DNA from: Pseudothauera lacus
GTDB lineage: Bacteria; Pseudomonadota; Gammaproteobacteria; Burkholderiales; Rhodocyclaceae
Length of the DNA: 64,000 nt
NCBI RefSeq assembly: GCF_003034845.1
Contig: NZ_PZKC01000004.1
Location: 279,373 to 343,372, forward strand
Direction of reading: 5' to 3'
A program made the position numbers and the translations under genes. Below, piece by piece: positions 9,553 to 20,192 of this stretch. The notes under the pieces were generated by a model. That model had not been told where the DNA came from. It did no database searches and worked only from the letters and a program-made list of their open reading frames with translations. Every line of letters begins with the position of its first letter. Positions within the stretch are counted from its first letter, which is position 1.

Positions 9553-12195
9553 ATGAGAAGCACCGCAGCAATGCTCTACCGCATCACCGTCGCCTGTCTC
9601 ATCGCCGCCGCGGTCGGTGCCCTCCAGTACCTGTTCTGGCAGCAGCTCAACCATGTCGATGAGCTGGCCGGCAACACCCAGCGCATCAAGGGTTACGCCT
9701 ACACCGCCTTCCAGCGCGACCAGAGTCCGCTGCGCGGGGAGTATCCCGACGACAGCGCCATCGCCGCCGATCTCCGCCTGCTCGCCACCACCACGGACGC
9801 GATCCGCACCTACAGCGTGCGCGACATGCCGGCCCAACTGCGCGTTAGCGGCGAACTCGACCTGCTGGTGACCGCCGGCGCGTGGATCTCGGCCAGTCTC
9901 GAAGACAACGAGCTGGAACTGGCGGCGCTGATCGAAGCCGCCCGCAGCATGCGCCACATCGAGCGGGTGATGGTCGGCAACGAAGTGCTGCTGCGCGGCG
10001 AGCTCGATGTCGACACGCTCATCCCCTACCTCGACCGCGCCCGCCAGGCCCTGCTGCAACCGGTGTCAACCGCCGAGCCGTGGCATGTCTGGCTGAAGCA
10101 CCCGGAACTGGCCGCACACGTCGACTTCATCACCGTCCACCTGCTGCCCTACCACGAGGGCATCCCCGCCGAGAATGCGGTGGAGTACGCCCTGATGCGC
10201 TACGACGAGCTCGCCCGGCGCTTCCCGGGCAAGCGCATCGTGATCGGCGAAATCGGCTGGCCCAGCCGCGGCCCGCGCATCGACAACTTCGATGGCTCAA
10301 GCTCGGCGGAAGCCTCGCAGGTCAGCCAGACCCGCTTCATCCATGACTTCCTGACCCATCCGCGCACCCCACGCCTGGACTACTTCATCATGGAGGCCAT
10401 CGATCAGCCCTGGAAGGTCGAGGTCGAAGGCTGGGCCGGCCCCTACTGGGGCCTCTACAACGCCGAACGCCAGCCCAAGAGCGTCTTCGAAGGCATGGTC
10501 GTGCGCGATCCGCACTGGCAACGCAAGGCGGCCAACGCCGCAGTACTGGCCTTCCTGCCGATGGCCCTGGCGGCCTTCTTCCTGCCCGGCTGGAGCCTTT
10601 TCGGGCGGCTCTTCCTGGCAGCGCTGATCCAGGCCTGCGTGTCTACGCTGATCATCGGCCTCAACGTCCCCGTCGACTACTACCTCAGCCAGCGCGATCT
10701 CGTCGGCCTGACGCTGCTGCTCGCCGCCACCGTGCTCACCGCCGCCGTGCTGCTGTCGCACGGCTTCGAGTTCGGCGAAGTGCTGTTCAAGCGCCGCTGG
10801 CAGCGCCGCTTCATGCCCTTGCCGCCGCACGCGCCGGAACAGCAGCCCTTCGTCTCCATCCACCTGGCCTGCCACAACGAACCGCCGGAGATGGTGATCG
10901 CCACCATCGACAGTCTGGCGCAACTCAACTACGAGAATTTCGAGGTACTCATCCTCGACAACAACACCCGCGACGAGGCCAAGTGGAAACCGCTGGAAGC
11001 GCGCTGCGCCGAGCTCGGTCCGCGCTTCCGCTTCTTCCACCTGATGGACTGGCCCGGCTTCAAGGCCGGCGCACTGAACTACGGACTGGAAGTCACCGAC
11101 CCGCGCGCCGAAGTGGTCGGCGTGGTGGATGCCGACTACGTCGTCGATCCGGACTGGCTGGCCGGCCTGATCCCGCATTTCGACAAACCCGACGTCGCCG
11201 TGGTGCAGGCCCCGCAGGCCCACCGCGACTGGGAGACCCAGCCTTTCCGGCGCATGTGCAACTGGGAGTTCGACGGCTTCTTCCGTATCGGCATGCACCA
11301 CCGCAACGAGCGCAACGCGCTGATCCAGCACGGCACCATGACCCTGGTGCGCCGTCTGGCGCTGGAAGAGGTCGGCGGCTGGTCCGAGTGGTGCATCTGC
11401 GAAGACACCGAACTGGGCCTGCGCCTGATCGAGAAGGGCTACGACACCCGCTACGTGGACCACATCTACGGCCGCGGCCTCACCCCCTCGGACTTCGCCG
11501 CGATCAAGAGCCAGCGCTTCCGCTGGGCCTTCGGTGCGATGCAGATCCTCAAGCACCACATCCCGCACATGGTCGGGCGCAGCCGGCTCAACCTCGCCCA
11601 GCGCTACCACTTCCTCACCGGCTGGTTCGCCTGGCTGGGCGACGCCCTGCAACTGGTGTTCGCCTTCGCCAGCCTGGCATGGACCCTGGGCATGCTGCTC
11701 TTCCCGCAGGCCTTCGGCCTGCCGGTGACCGCGCTGGCGCTGCCGGTGCTGGCCTTCATGGCCTTCAAGGCCGCGCTCGGCCCCATCCTCTACCGGCGCA
11801 CCATGGACTGCCCGTGGCGCGACATCCTCGGCGCCTCCATCCTCTCGGTAGGGCTGGCGCACGCCATTGCGCGCGGCGTATTCGCCGGGCTGTGGAAGAA
11901 GCACGGCACCTTCGTGGTCACCCCCAAGGGCTGGAAGGCCAAGGGCGCGCTGGCCTTCTTCGGCCCCATCCGTGAAGAGATCGGCATGCTGGTGGCCCTG
12001 CTGCTGGGTATCGCTGCGATGCTGTGGGCGCAGGACGGCACCCAGCTCGAAACCCGCCTGTGGGTTGGCATCCTCGCCCTGCAGTGCATCCCCTACCTGG
12101 CCTCCATCGCCTGCCAGATCGCCGCCTACATGCCGGAACGCAAGCTCCCCCATCCCCATCCCGATGACGGCAAGACCCCTGCATTGCAGGGTTGA
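9553..12195 (+). CDS. beta-glucan synthase, GH17-GT2 fusion (NdvB-like)
   Basis: The 880-residue protein starts with a membrane anchor (about 9-27). A GH17 domain follows (about 45-310) with Glu144 in VGNEV and Glu233 in IGEIGWPS, then membrane helices (about 325-400). The family-2 glycosyltransferase domain has DAD at 526-528, ED at 617-618 and QRFRW at 654-658. More membrane helices end the protein. This matches bacterial processive synthases that make cyclic or linear beta-1,3 glucans from UDP-glucose, such as Bradyrhizobium NdvB. Both hydrolase glutamates are kept, so the GH17 part may act as a transglycosylase. Product linkage is not readable from sequence. Confidence 0.88.
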   Translation: MRSTAAMLYRITVACLIAAAVGALQYLFWQQLNHVDELAGNTQRIKGYAYTAFQRDQSPLRGEYPDDSAIAADLRLLATTTDAIRTYSVRDMPAQLRVSGELDLLVTAGAWISASLEDNELELAALIEAARSMRHIERVMVGNEVLLRGELDVDTLIPYLDRARQALLQPVSTAEPWHVWLKHPELAAHVDFITVHLLPYHEGIPAENAVEYALMRYDELARRFPGKRIVIGEIGWPSRGPRIDNFDGSSSAEASQVSQTRFIHDFLTHPRTPRLDYFIMEAIDQPWKVEVEGWAGPYWGLYNAERQPKSVFEGMVVRDPHWQRKAANAAVLAFLPMALAAFFLPGWSLFGRLFLAALIQACVSTLIIGLNVPVDYYLSQRDLVGLTLLLAATVLTAAVLLSHGFEFGEVLFKRRWQRRFMPLPPHAPEQQPFVSIHLACHNEPPEMVIATIDSLAQLNYENFEVLILDNNTRDEAKWKPLEARCAELGPRFRFFHLMDWPGFKAGALNYGLEVTDPRAEVVGVVDADYVVDPDWLAGLIPHFDKPDVAVVQAPQAHRDWETQPFRRMCNWEFDGFFRIGMHHRNERNALIQHGTMTLVRRLALEEVGGWSEWCICEDTELGLRLIEKGYDTRYVDHIYGRGLTPSDFAAIKSQRFRWAFGAMQILKHHIPHMVGRSRLNLAQRYHFLTGWFAWLGDALQLVFAFASLAWTLGMLLFPQAFGLPVTALALPVLAFMAFKAALGPILYRRTMDCPWRDILGASILSVGLAHAIARGVFAGLWKKHGTFVVTPKGWKAKGALAFFGPIREEIGMLVALLLGIAAMLWAQDGTQLETRLWVGILALQCIPYLASIACQIAAYMPERKLPHPHPDDGKTPALQG

Positions 12196-12205
12196 GAGGC
12201 AGGCC

Positions 12206-12234
12206 GCAGGACGACCCGAATTGGGGCGTCCTGC
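12206..12234 (+). terminator. hairpin after the glucan synthase gene
   Basis: GCAGGACG (12206-12213) pairs with CGTCCTGC (12227-12234), and inner CCC/GGG bases extend the stem. It begins 11 bp after the stop codon. No T-run follows, so it may be a weak or factor-dependent terminator. Confidence 0.5.
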
Positions 12235-12333
12235 AAACCTGTGGTGCAACAAAATCGTTAGAATTCGCCCCCCCCACGCGATTTCCTTGATGCACCTCAA
12301 TTCCGGCAGTCACCCTCAGGCTAGCATCGACCC

Positions 12334-13371
12334 GTGAACCGCAGGACGCCCCATCTGGCCATCATTGGCCTGCTCTCGGCCTTTGCCACCACGCTGGTCA
12401 TCCTGACCTGGCGGGATGCGCCGCCGCCGCTGCCTGACACGGCAGCGGTCGTGCCGGTGGCCGACGCGGTACTGCGCCACGAGCCCATTGCGCCGCTCCC
12501 CGCCCGCCCCCCCGAGTCCGGTGACGCCCGCGTCCGCCTCGGCGAAATGCTCTTTCACGAACGCATGCTGTCGCGCGACAACAGCATTTCCTGTGCGTCC
12601 TGTCACCGCCTGGACAACGGCGGCGTGGACGGCCTGCCGTTCTCGCCGGGCGTGGATGGCGCCATCGGCGTGATCAACACGCCGACCGTCCTCAACGCCG
12701 CGTTCAGCTTCATGCAGTTCTGGGACGGCCGTGCGCCGACCCTCGAAGCCCAGGTCGCCGGCCCCATCCACAACCCCATCGAGATGGCCTCCACCTGGAG
12801 CGAGGTGATCGCCAAGCTGTCGCGGCGCGAGGACTATCGCGCGGCCTTTGCCAACGCCTATCCGCAGGGCATCACCCCGGAAACCATCTCCGACGCCATT
12901 GCCCGCTTCGAGCGTACCCTGACCACCCCCGACGCCCCCTTCGACCGCTACCTGCGCGGCGACACCAAGGCCCTCAACGCCGAGGAGCGCGAAGGCTACG
13001 CGCGCTTCAAGAACCTCGGCTGCTCCAGTTGCCACCAGGGCGTCAATATCGGCGGCAATTTCTTCCAGCGTTTTGGCGTCCTCGGCGACTACTTTGCCGA
13101 CCGCGGCAACATCACCACCGCCGACCTCGGACGCTTCAACGTCACTGGCGACGAAGCCGACCGTCACGTCTTCAAGGTGCCAAGCCTGCGCAACGTCGCC
13201 CTCACCGCGCCCTACTTCCACGACGCCGGTGCCGACACCCTGGAGGACGCCGTCTCCATCATGGGGCGCTACCAGCTCGGACGCACCCTCTCCGACGAGG
13301 ACGTACGCCTGATCGTCGCCTTCCTGCACACGCTGACCGGCAAGGCCCCCGGCGGCGGAGGTGCACGATGA
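12334..13371 (+). CDS. diheme cytochrome c peroxidase (CcpA/MauG superfamily)
   Basis: The 345-residue protein has a membrane anchor or signal sequence (residues 8-25) and two c-type heme sites, CASCH at 87-91 and CSSCH at 230-234. Motifs of the peroxidase family surround them: GEMLFHERMLS, INTPTVLNAAF, FWDGRAPTLEAQ and VPSLRNVALTAPYFHDA. Such enzymes reduce H2O2 in the periplasm with electrons from small cytochromes. The start is GTG 12334. Its TGA overlaps the ATG of the downstream PAS-GGDEF-EAL gene (ATGA), so the two are translated together, suggesting a functional link. Confidence 0.92.
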   Translation: MNRRTPHLAIIGLLSAFATTLVILTWRDAPPPLPDTAAVVPVADAVLRHEPIAPLPARPPESGDARVRLGEMLFHERMLSRDNSISCASCHRLDNGGVDGLPFSPGVDGAIGVINTPTVLNAAFSFMQFWDGRAPTLEAQVAGPIHNPIEMASTWSEVIAKLSRREDYRAAFANAYPQGITPETISDAIARFERTLTTPDAPFDRYLRGDTKALNAEEREGYARFKNLGCSSCHQGVNIGGNFFQRFGVLGDYFADRGNITTADLGRFNVTGDEADRHVFKVPSLRNVALTAPYFHDAGADTLEDAVSIMGRYQLGRTLSDEDVRLIVAFLHTLTGKAPGGGGAR

Positions 13372-15989
13372 CCGCCCGCCTCCCGCTCGCCCAGCCCAGC
13401 GCGGCCACCCAGATGCTCGCCAACCGTCCTTCCAGGTTGCTGTGGCTGCTGGCAGGCGTCGCCGCAGTAGCGATCCTGCTGAGCTGGCTGTTCTTCAAGG
13501 CCGATGCCATCAACGCCCGCGCCCACCAGCAGTACGAGCGCGAACTGCGTCTGCTGCGTCAGGCGGATGCCGAACTCAATGCCGCCGTGCTGGCCAACCG
13601 CGTCGGCCTGCAGACCGACTTCGACACCATCGTCGCCACCGCCGCCGAGGTGCTGCGCGCCACTCATGCGCTGGAACAGTTGCCCGATTTCCTGCCCGCC
13701 ACGAGCCTCGATCGTCTGCGCGAGGACATCGACCAGTTGCGCGCGGTGCAGACCGAGAAGACGCGCCGCATCGAACTGTTCAAGCGCGAGAACGCGGTGC
13801 TGCGCAACTCCCTGGCCTTCCTGCCCGAAGCCACCAACCGCTACATTGCCGACCCGCAGGTGACTCTCGCCGACAGTCGCCCGGTAGGCATCCTGGTGCG
13901 CGGCATCCTCACCCACGCTCACAGCAGCAATGCGGAGTTCGACACCGCCCTGTGGCGCCAGCTCGAAGCCCTGGAGGCAACGCTGCCGGAGATGGCAGAG
14001 GCACGTCGCGAACGCCTGCGCAACCTGCTCCTGCACGCGCGCGTGATCATCGAGCGCAAGCCCGCCGTCGACACGCTGACGCGCGAGATCCTCGGCGCTC
14101 CCAGCGCCGCCCTCGGCGAGCGCGTCAGCCTGCACTACGCCACCGCCTACGAACACGCCGCCGCCACTGCCCACAACTACCGCCTGGTACTTTACGTGCT
14201 GGCACTGGTAATGGCCGGCTACGTCGCCCTGGCCATGCAGCGCCTGCAACGCGCCTCGCGCGAGCTGGCGCGTGCCAACCACGACCTCAAGGAACGCTTC
14301 GACACCCTCAGGCGCACCCAGGAGGAACTCAACCTCTACGCCACGGTGTTCACCAATGCCAGCGAGGGCATGACCATCACCGATGCCGACGCGCGCATCA
14401 TCGCCGTCAATCCCGCCTTCACCTTCATCACCGGCTACACCCTCGAGGAGGTCGGCGGGCAGACACCGGCGGTGCTCGGTTCCGGACGCCAGGACGAAGC
14501 CTTCTACCGCGACATGTGGGCAACCCTCAACCGCGACGGGCAGTGGCAGGGCGAGATCTGGAATCGCCGCCGCGACGGCGAGATCTTCCCCGAATGGCTG
14601 TCGATCACCGCCGTTCCCAACAGCAGCGGCGACACTCCCTCGCACTACATCGGCATCTTCTCGGACATCACCGACCGCAAGGCCGCCGAAGCACGCATCC
14701 ACCACCTCGCCCACCACGACGCCCTCACCAATCTACCCAACCGCACCCTGCTGCAGGACCGCCTCGACCAGGCCATCCTGCAGTCGCGCCGCCGCGAGCG
14801 CCACGCCGCCGTGCTGTTCATCGACCTCGACCGCTTCAAGCCGATCAACGACACCCTCGGCCATGAAGTCGGCGACGCCCTGCTCACCCAGGTCGCCCGC
14901 CGCTGCCAGCGTGCCGTGCGCGAAACCGACACCGTGGCCCGCCACGGCGGCGACGAGTTCGTCGTCGTGCTGCCCGAACTCGACAACGCCCAGGATGCCG
15001 CCGTCCTGGCGCGCAAGCTGCTGGCCGCCCTCGGTGAGCCCTACCGCCTCGGCGAACACGAACTCACCGTCACCGCCAGCATCGGCATTGCCCTCTATCC
15101 GGAAGACGGCCAGAGCGCCTCGATGCTGCTGCGCAACGCCGACGCCGCCATGTACGGCGCCAAGGCCGACGGCCGCAACGCCTTCCAGTTCTATTCCGCC
15201 GAACTCAACACCGCCTCGCTGGGCGAGCTGCTGCTTGAGAACCAGCTCCGCGGCGCCCTCGACCGCGACGAGCTGGTGCTGTTCTACCAGCCCAAGGTGG
15301 ACGGCCGCAGCGGACAGCTCGCAGGCGCCGAGGCGCTGCTGCGCTGGCGTCACCCCGAGCTCGGCCTGCTCGCCCCGGGGCGTTTCGTTCCCGCAGCCGA
15401 GGAGTCCGGCCTCATCGTGCCGATCGGTGAATGGGTGCTGCGCAGCGCCTGCCGGCAGATGCGCGCATGGCTGGACGCCGGACTGCAGCCGCCGCCGGTG
15501 GCGGTCAACCTTTCCGCCCAGCAGCTCGCCCAACAGGATCTCGTCGCCCTCGTCCACGATGCCCTCAGCAGCCATCGCCTGCCCGCCGGCATGCTGGAAC
15601 TCGAACTCACCGAAACCATGCTGATGCGCGACGTCGACCACACCATCGAGGTGCTCGCCCGCCTGCGCGCAATGGGGGTACGACTGGCAATCGACGACTT
15701 CGGCTCGGGTTACTCCTCGCTGGCCTACCTGAAGCTCTTCGAGGTCGACGTACTGAAGATCGACCGCAGCTTCGTCAACGACATCCGCAGCGACGGCGCC
15801 GAAGGCACCATTGCCGCAGCCGTCATCGCCCTCGCCCACAGCCTCGGCCAGCAGGTGGTCGCCGAAGGCGTGGAGAACGACTACCAGCGCGACTTCCTCG
15901 CCCGCCACCACTGCGACCAGTTCCAGGGCTACCTCTTTGGCCGCCCCGAGCCGGTCGCCGACTTCACCCGCCGCCTCCACCCCCGGTAG
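13368..15989 (+). CDS. membrane PAS-GGDEF-EAL c-di-GMP protein
   Basis: The 873-residue protein has a membrane helix at about 24-44 and a long all-helical periplasmic region (45-265) with an approximate two-fold pattern, resembling a DAHL-type sensor. A second helix (about 266-284) and a PAS domain (about 320-440) follow. The GGDEF domain has intact GGDEF at 527-531. The EAL domain has EAL at 655-657 and keeps the ELTETMLMRD and DDFGSGYSS metal-site motifs. Both synthesis and hydrolysis of c-di-GMP are possible by motif. Coupling to the diheme peroxidase gene points to periplasmic redox or peroxide sensing (inference). Confidence 0.93.
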   Translation: MTARLPLAQPSAATQMLANRPSRLLWLLAGVAAVAILLSWLFFKADAINARAHQQYERELRLLRQADAELNAAVLANRVGLQTDFDTIVATAAEVLRATHALEQLPDFLPATSLDRLREDIDQLRAVQTEKTRRIELFKRENAVLRNSLAFLPEATNRYIADPQVTLADSRPVGILVRGILTHAHSSNAEFDTALWRQLEALEATLPEMAEARRERLRNLLLHARVIIERKPAVDTLTREILGAPSAALGERVSLHYATAYEHAAATAHNYRLVLYVLALVMAGYVALAMQRLQRASRELARANHDLKERFDTLRRTQEELNLYATVFTNASEGMTITDADARIIAVNPAFTFITGYTLEEVGGQTPAVLGSGRQDEAFYRDMWATLNRDGQWQGEIWNRRRDGEIFPEWLSITAVPNSSGDTPSHYIGIFSDITDRKAAEARIHHLAHHDALTNLPNRTLLQDRLDQAILQSRRRERHAAVLFIDLDRFKPINDTLGHEVGDALLTQVARRCQRAVRETDTVARHGGDEFVVVLPELDNAQDAAVLARKLLAALGEPYRLGEHELTVTASIGIALYPEDGQSASMLLRNADAAMYGAKADGRNAFQFYSAELNTASLGELLLENQLRGALDRDELVLFYQPKVDGRSGQLAGAEALLRWRHPELGLLAPGRFVPAAEESGLIVPIGEWVLRSACRQMRAWLDAGLQPPPVAVNLSAQQLAQQDLVALVHDALSSHRLPAGMLELELTETMLMRDVDHTIEVLARLRAMGVRLAIDDFGSGYSSLAYLKLFEVDVLKIDRSFVNDIRSDGAEGTIAAAVIALAHSLGQQVVAEGVENDYQRDFLARHHCDQFQGYLFGRPEPVADFTRRLHPR

Positions 15990-16087
15990 GCCACAGCGCC
16001 CCTCGGCGACGGCCGCGGAGACTCTGCGACCGTGCCCTGCGGCAATGGTATCCTTGCCCACTTTGCAACCCGGCCCGACGACTCCTC

Positions 16088-17752
<1,665 letters not shown>

Positions 17753-17759
17753 GGCGGAC

Positions 17760-18767
17760 CTACTGCGCGGCGCGCTCGTGGATGGCGCGCACGCGCTCGG
17801 GTGTCGGGGGGTGGGTGGACAGGTAGCTGCCCCCCCCGCCCTGCGAAGGGTCGAGGCGCTGCAGGATGTTGGCCAGATGGCGCGGATCGATGCCGTGCCG
17901 GCGCATCATGTCCACCGCGTAGGAATCGGCCTCGCGCTCGAAGGCGCGTGAATAGCCCAGCTCTGTGAGGATCAGCGGCAGCGCGGTGACCGCTGACGAT
18001 ACCGCGGAGATGTCGCCGACCACGATTGCCGCCAGCACCCCCATCATCGATGCCTGTATGGAACGCCTCATCGCATGGCGGTGGGCGACGTGGCCGATCT
18101 CATGGGCGAGCACGCCGAGCAGTTCGTCGTCGTTGCGCGCCAGCGCGACCAGCTGGTCGGTAAACACGATGGTGCCGCCGGGCAGGGCCAGCGCATTGGC
18201 GCCAATGTCCTCGCCGGCAAGACGGAACAGCACACGGATCGGGCGCTCGTCATCGACCGCTGCGGCAAAAGGCGCGAAGAGGGCCTGCAGGCGCTGCTGT
18301 TCGGCAGGGTCGAGGGCGCTCGGCGTCATCATCTGACGGTCGATCAGTTCCAGCACCAGGCGGTCGGCATGCACATGGACGCTGGCCGGCAGCATCGCGG
18401 CGATGGTGCGTGCGGCCATCGGCACCCCCCACTGCACACTCGCCCAGACGAAGACCACCGTCACCAGCACGCCGATCAGCACGTAGCGCAGGCGCGATTC
18501 GAGGTGGTGCAACAGCCCTGCCCCGTGCGCCGGCAACAGGCGGTCGACAGCGTCGTTGTCGGCGGTCTCGAAGGCCGTGCCGTCGGCAAAGCGGACGAAG
18601 CGCGGAGTATTGCCCAGCCGCGAGGAAATCTCCACGGCGCCGCACAGCGCCGCCGCCAGCACTGCCCCATCCTCGCCCAGCACCCTCACCTGCCCGTCCT
18701 CGCACTGCAGGGAAGCGGCGACCCGGCGCGAACTGCTGCCGGCAAGGAAGTGCCCGGCGATGCTCAT
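17760..18767 (-). CDS. M48-family zinc metallopeptidase, membrane-anchored
   Basis: The 335-residue protein has a membrane helix at about 86-106 (YVLIGVLVTVVFVWASVQWG) and a C-terminal M48 peptidase domain. The zinc motif HEIGH is followed downstream by FEREADSYAVDMM, which supplies the third ligand. The C-terminal STHPPTPERVRAIHE is typical of HtpX/BepA-like M48 enzymes. Its N-terminal about 80 residues form a small domain without a recognised name. The ATG at 18767 overlaps the TGA of the DUF898 gene, so the two are coupled. A membrane or periplasmic protein quality-control role is likely. Confidence 0.9.
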   Translation of the reverse strand: MSIAGHFLAGSSSRRVAASLQCEDGQVRVLGEDGAVLAAALCGAVEISSRLGNTPRFVRFADGTAFETADNDAVDRLLPAHGAGLLHHLESRLRYVLIGVLVTVVFVWASVQWGVPMAARTIAAMLPASVHVHADRLVLELIDRQMMTPSALDPAEQQRLQALFAPFAAAVDDERPIRVLFRLAGEDIGANALALPGGTIVFTDQLVALARNDDELLGVLAHEIGHVAHRHAMRRSIQASMMGVLAAIVVGDISAVSSAVTALPLILTELGYSRAFEREADSYAVDMMRRHGIDPRHLANILQRLDPSQGGGGSYLSTHPPTPERVRAIHERAAQ

Positions 18768-20122
18768 CAGAAGCCCATGTCGACGTCGAAGAGATCGCCG
18801 ATCTCGCCACCCACCGCGCTCACCGCGGCACTCTGGTCGGCGGCGAAGCGGTCGAGATCGCCATCGGCATCGAGGGCGATGTGGGCTGCCGCATAGCGCG
18901 CGCTGCGCACCTTCGCCCACGGATAGAAGAGCCCGAGGGTGAGCACGATGGCCACGGTGTTGGTGAGCATCAGCGCGGTGTAGGAGCCGAGGGTGTAACC
19001 GGCAGCGGTGGCGTGGCAGTCGATGGCGGTATTGTTGAAGCGCAGGTTGGTGAGGCGGACTGCGAACAACGCCATCGCCACCAGATAGACGCCGATCATG
19101 AGGATGATGGAGAGCGGAGCAAAGATCAGCGAACCGAGCACGCCGGCAATGATCGCACCGAGCAGGACGAAGCCGATGACGATGCCGAAGAGCTTGTAGA
19201 AGCTGCCCGCACCCGCGCCGAAGGTGAACGGCACGACACCGTAACGGGTGTTCTCGATGATGAAGCGCTGCTGGCGGTAGAAGGCGTACGGAAACAGCAG
19301 GCCCAGCGTCAGCATGCCGAGCAGCGGCCACAACAGGAAGACCTTGTAGGACTCGCCGACGCGGCCGTCAAAGCCGAAACGCACACCGCGCCACGCCGAG
19401 TAGTGGTTGCGGAAGGCGAGGCCGCGGACGATGACCCACGGCATGATGGCGATGAAGCACAACATCAGCAGCGCCTCCAGCAAGGGTACGAACTCGCTGG
19501 CGAGCAGGTACACCAGCAGCATCGCAAAGGCGACCAGGCGCCCCTTGAGGATGCTCAGCGGACTGGCGAGATATTCGAAACTGGCACCATCGAGACGGGT
19601 GTTGCCATAGAAGTAGCGCTGGGTGCGCACCTTGGCCCAGGCCGAATAGATGCCCAGGGTGACGATGGTGAGGAGGAGGTTGACGATCCAGATGCGGAAG
19701 AACTCGAAACCCTGGCCAGAGAACTCGAACGGCACCTGACGCACCCCGGCATCCTCGCGCTCTGCTGCCGCGGCCTGTGCAGGCGCCGGCGCTGCAGCCG
19801 GCGCGGGTGGCGCGGCCGGTGTTTCCAGCGCGAGCACGGTGGGGGCGTGGCTGGACACCGCCGCAGCCGCCGGCGCAGCAGCAGGCGCTGCGCTTTCGTC
19901 CAGGCGCACAGCCATGCCGATGCCGGCGAGGCGCTCACGATAGGCGTGGGCCGCGCTTTCACGGAGATTGCGCTTGAGCACCACGCGCGAACTGCCGAAG
20001 ACGCGGGCAACGTCCTCGACCTTGAGCCCGAAGAGTTCGGCAAACGACTGCATCACCTGCTCGCGTTCGAACCCTTCCAGCAACTCGCCCTGGAAAACCA
20101 GCGTATACACGGCTTCAGCCAT
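18767..20122 (-). CDS. DUF898 (YjgN-like) multi-pass membrane protein
   Basis: The 451-residue product starts with a soluble module (about 1-75, VYTLVFQGELLEGFEREQVM) and an Ala/Pro linker (76-120). A DUF898 membrane domain with repeated units follows: FFRIWIVNLLLTIVTLGIYS-AWAKVRTQRYFYGNT, and the same AWAKVR pattern near the C-terminus. YjgN-family proteins are of unknown function. Overlap with the M48 peptidase gene is a recurring arrangement for this family and suggests the peptidase acts with or on this protein (inference). The start is ATG 20122; longer open frame upstream lacks a better ribosome site. Confidence 0.87.
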   Translation of the reverse strand: MAEAVYTLVFQGELLEGFEREQVMQSFAELFGLKVEDVARVFGSSRVVLKRNLRESAAHAYRERLAGIGMAVRLDESAAPAAAPAAAAVSSHAPTVLALETPAAPPAPAAAPAPAQAAAAEREDAGVRQVPFEFSGQGFEFFRIWIVNLLLTIVTLGIYSAWAKVRTQRYFYGNTRLDGASFEYLASPLSILKGRLVAFAMLLVYLLASEFVPLLEALLMLCFIAIMPWVIVRGLAFRNHYSAWRGVRFGFDGRVGESYKVFLLWPLLGMLTLGLLFPYAFYRQQRFIIENTRYGVVPFTFGAGAGSFYKLFGIVIGFVLLGAIIAGVLGSLIFAPLSIILMIGVYLVAMALFAVRLTNLRFNNTAIDCHATAAGYTLGSYTALMLTNTVAIVLTLGLFYPWAKVRSARYAAAHIALDADGDLDRFAADQSAAVSAVGGEIGDLFDVDMGF

Positions 20123-20192
20123 CTGCCCGACCCTCTGGATGCGCCCCCAGGCGCGAAAATGACGCGATGATATCAGCGCCATCCTGCACTTG

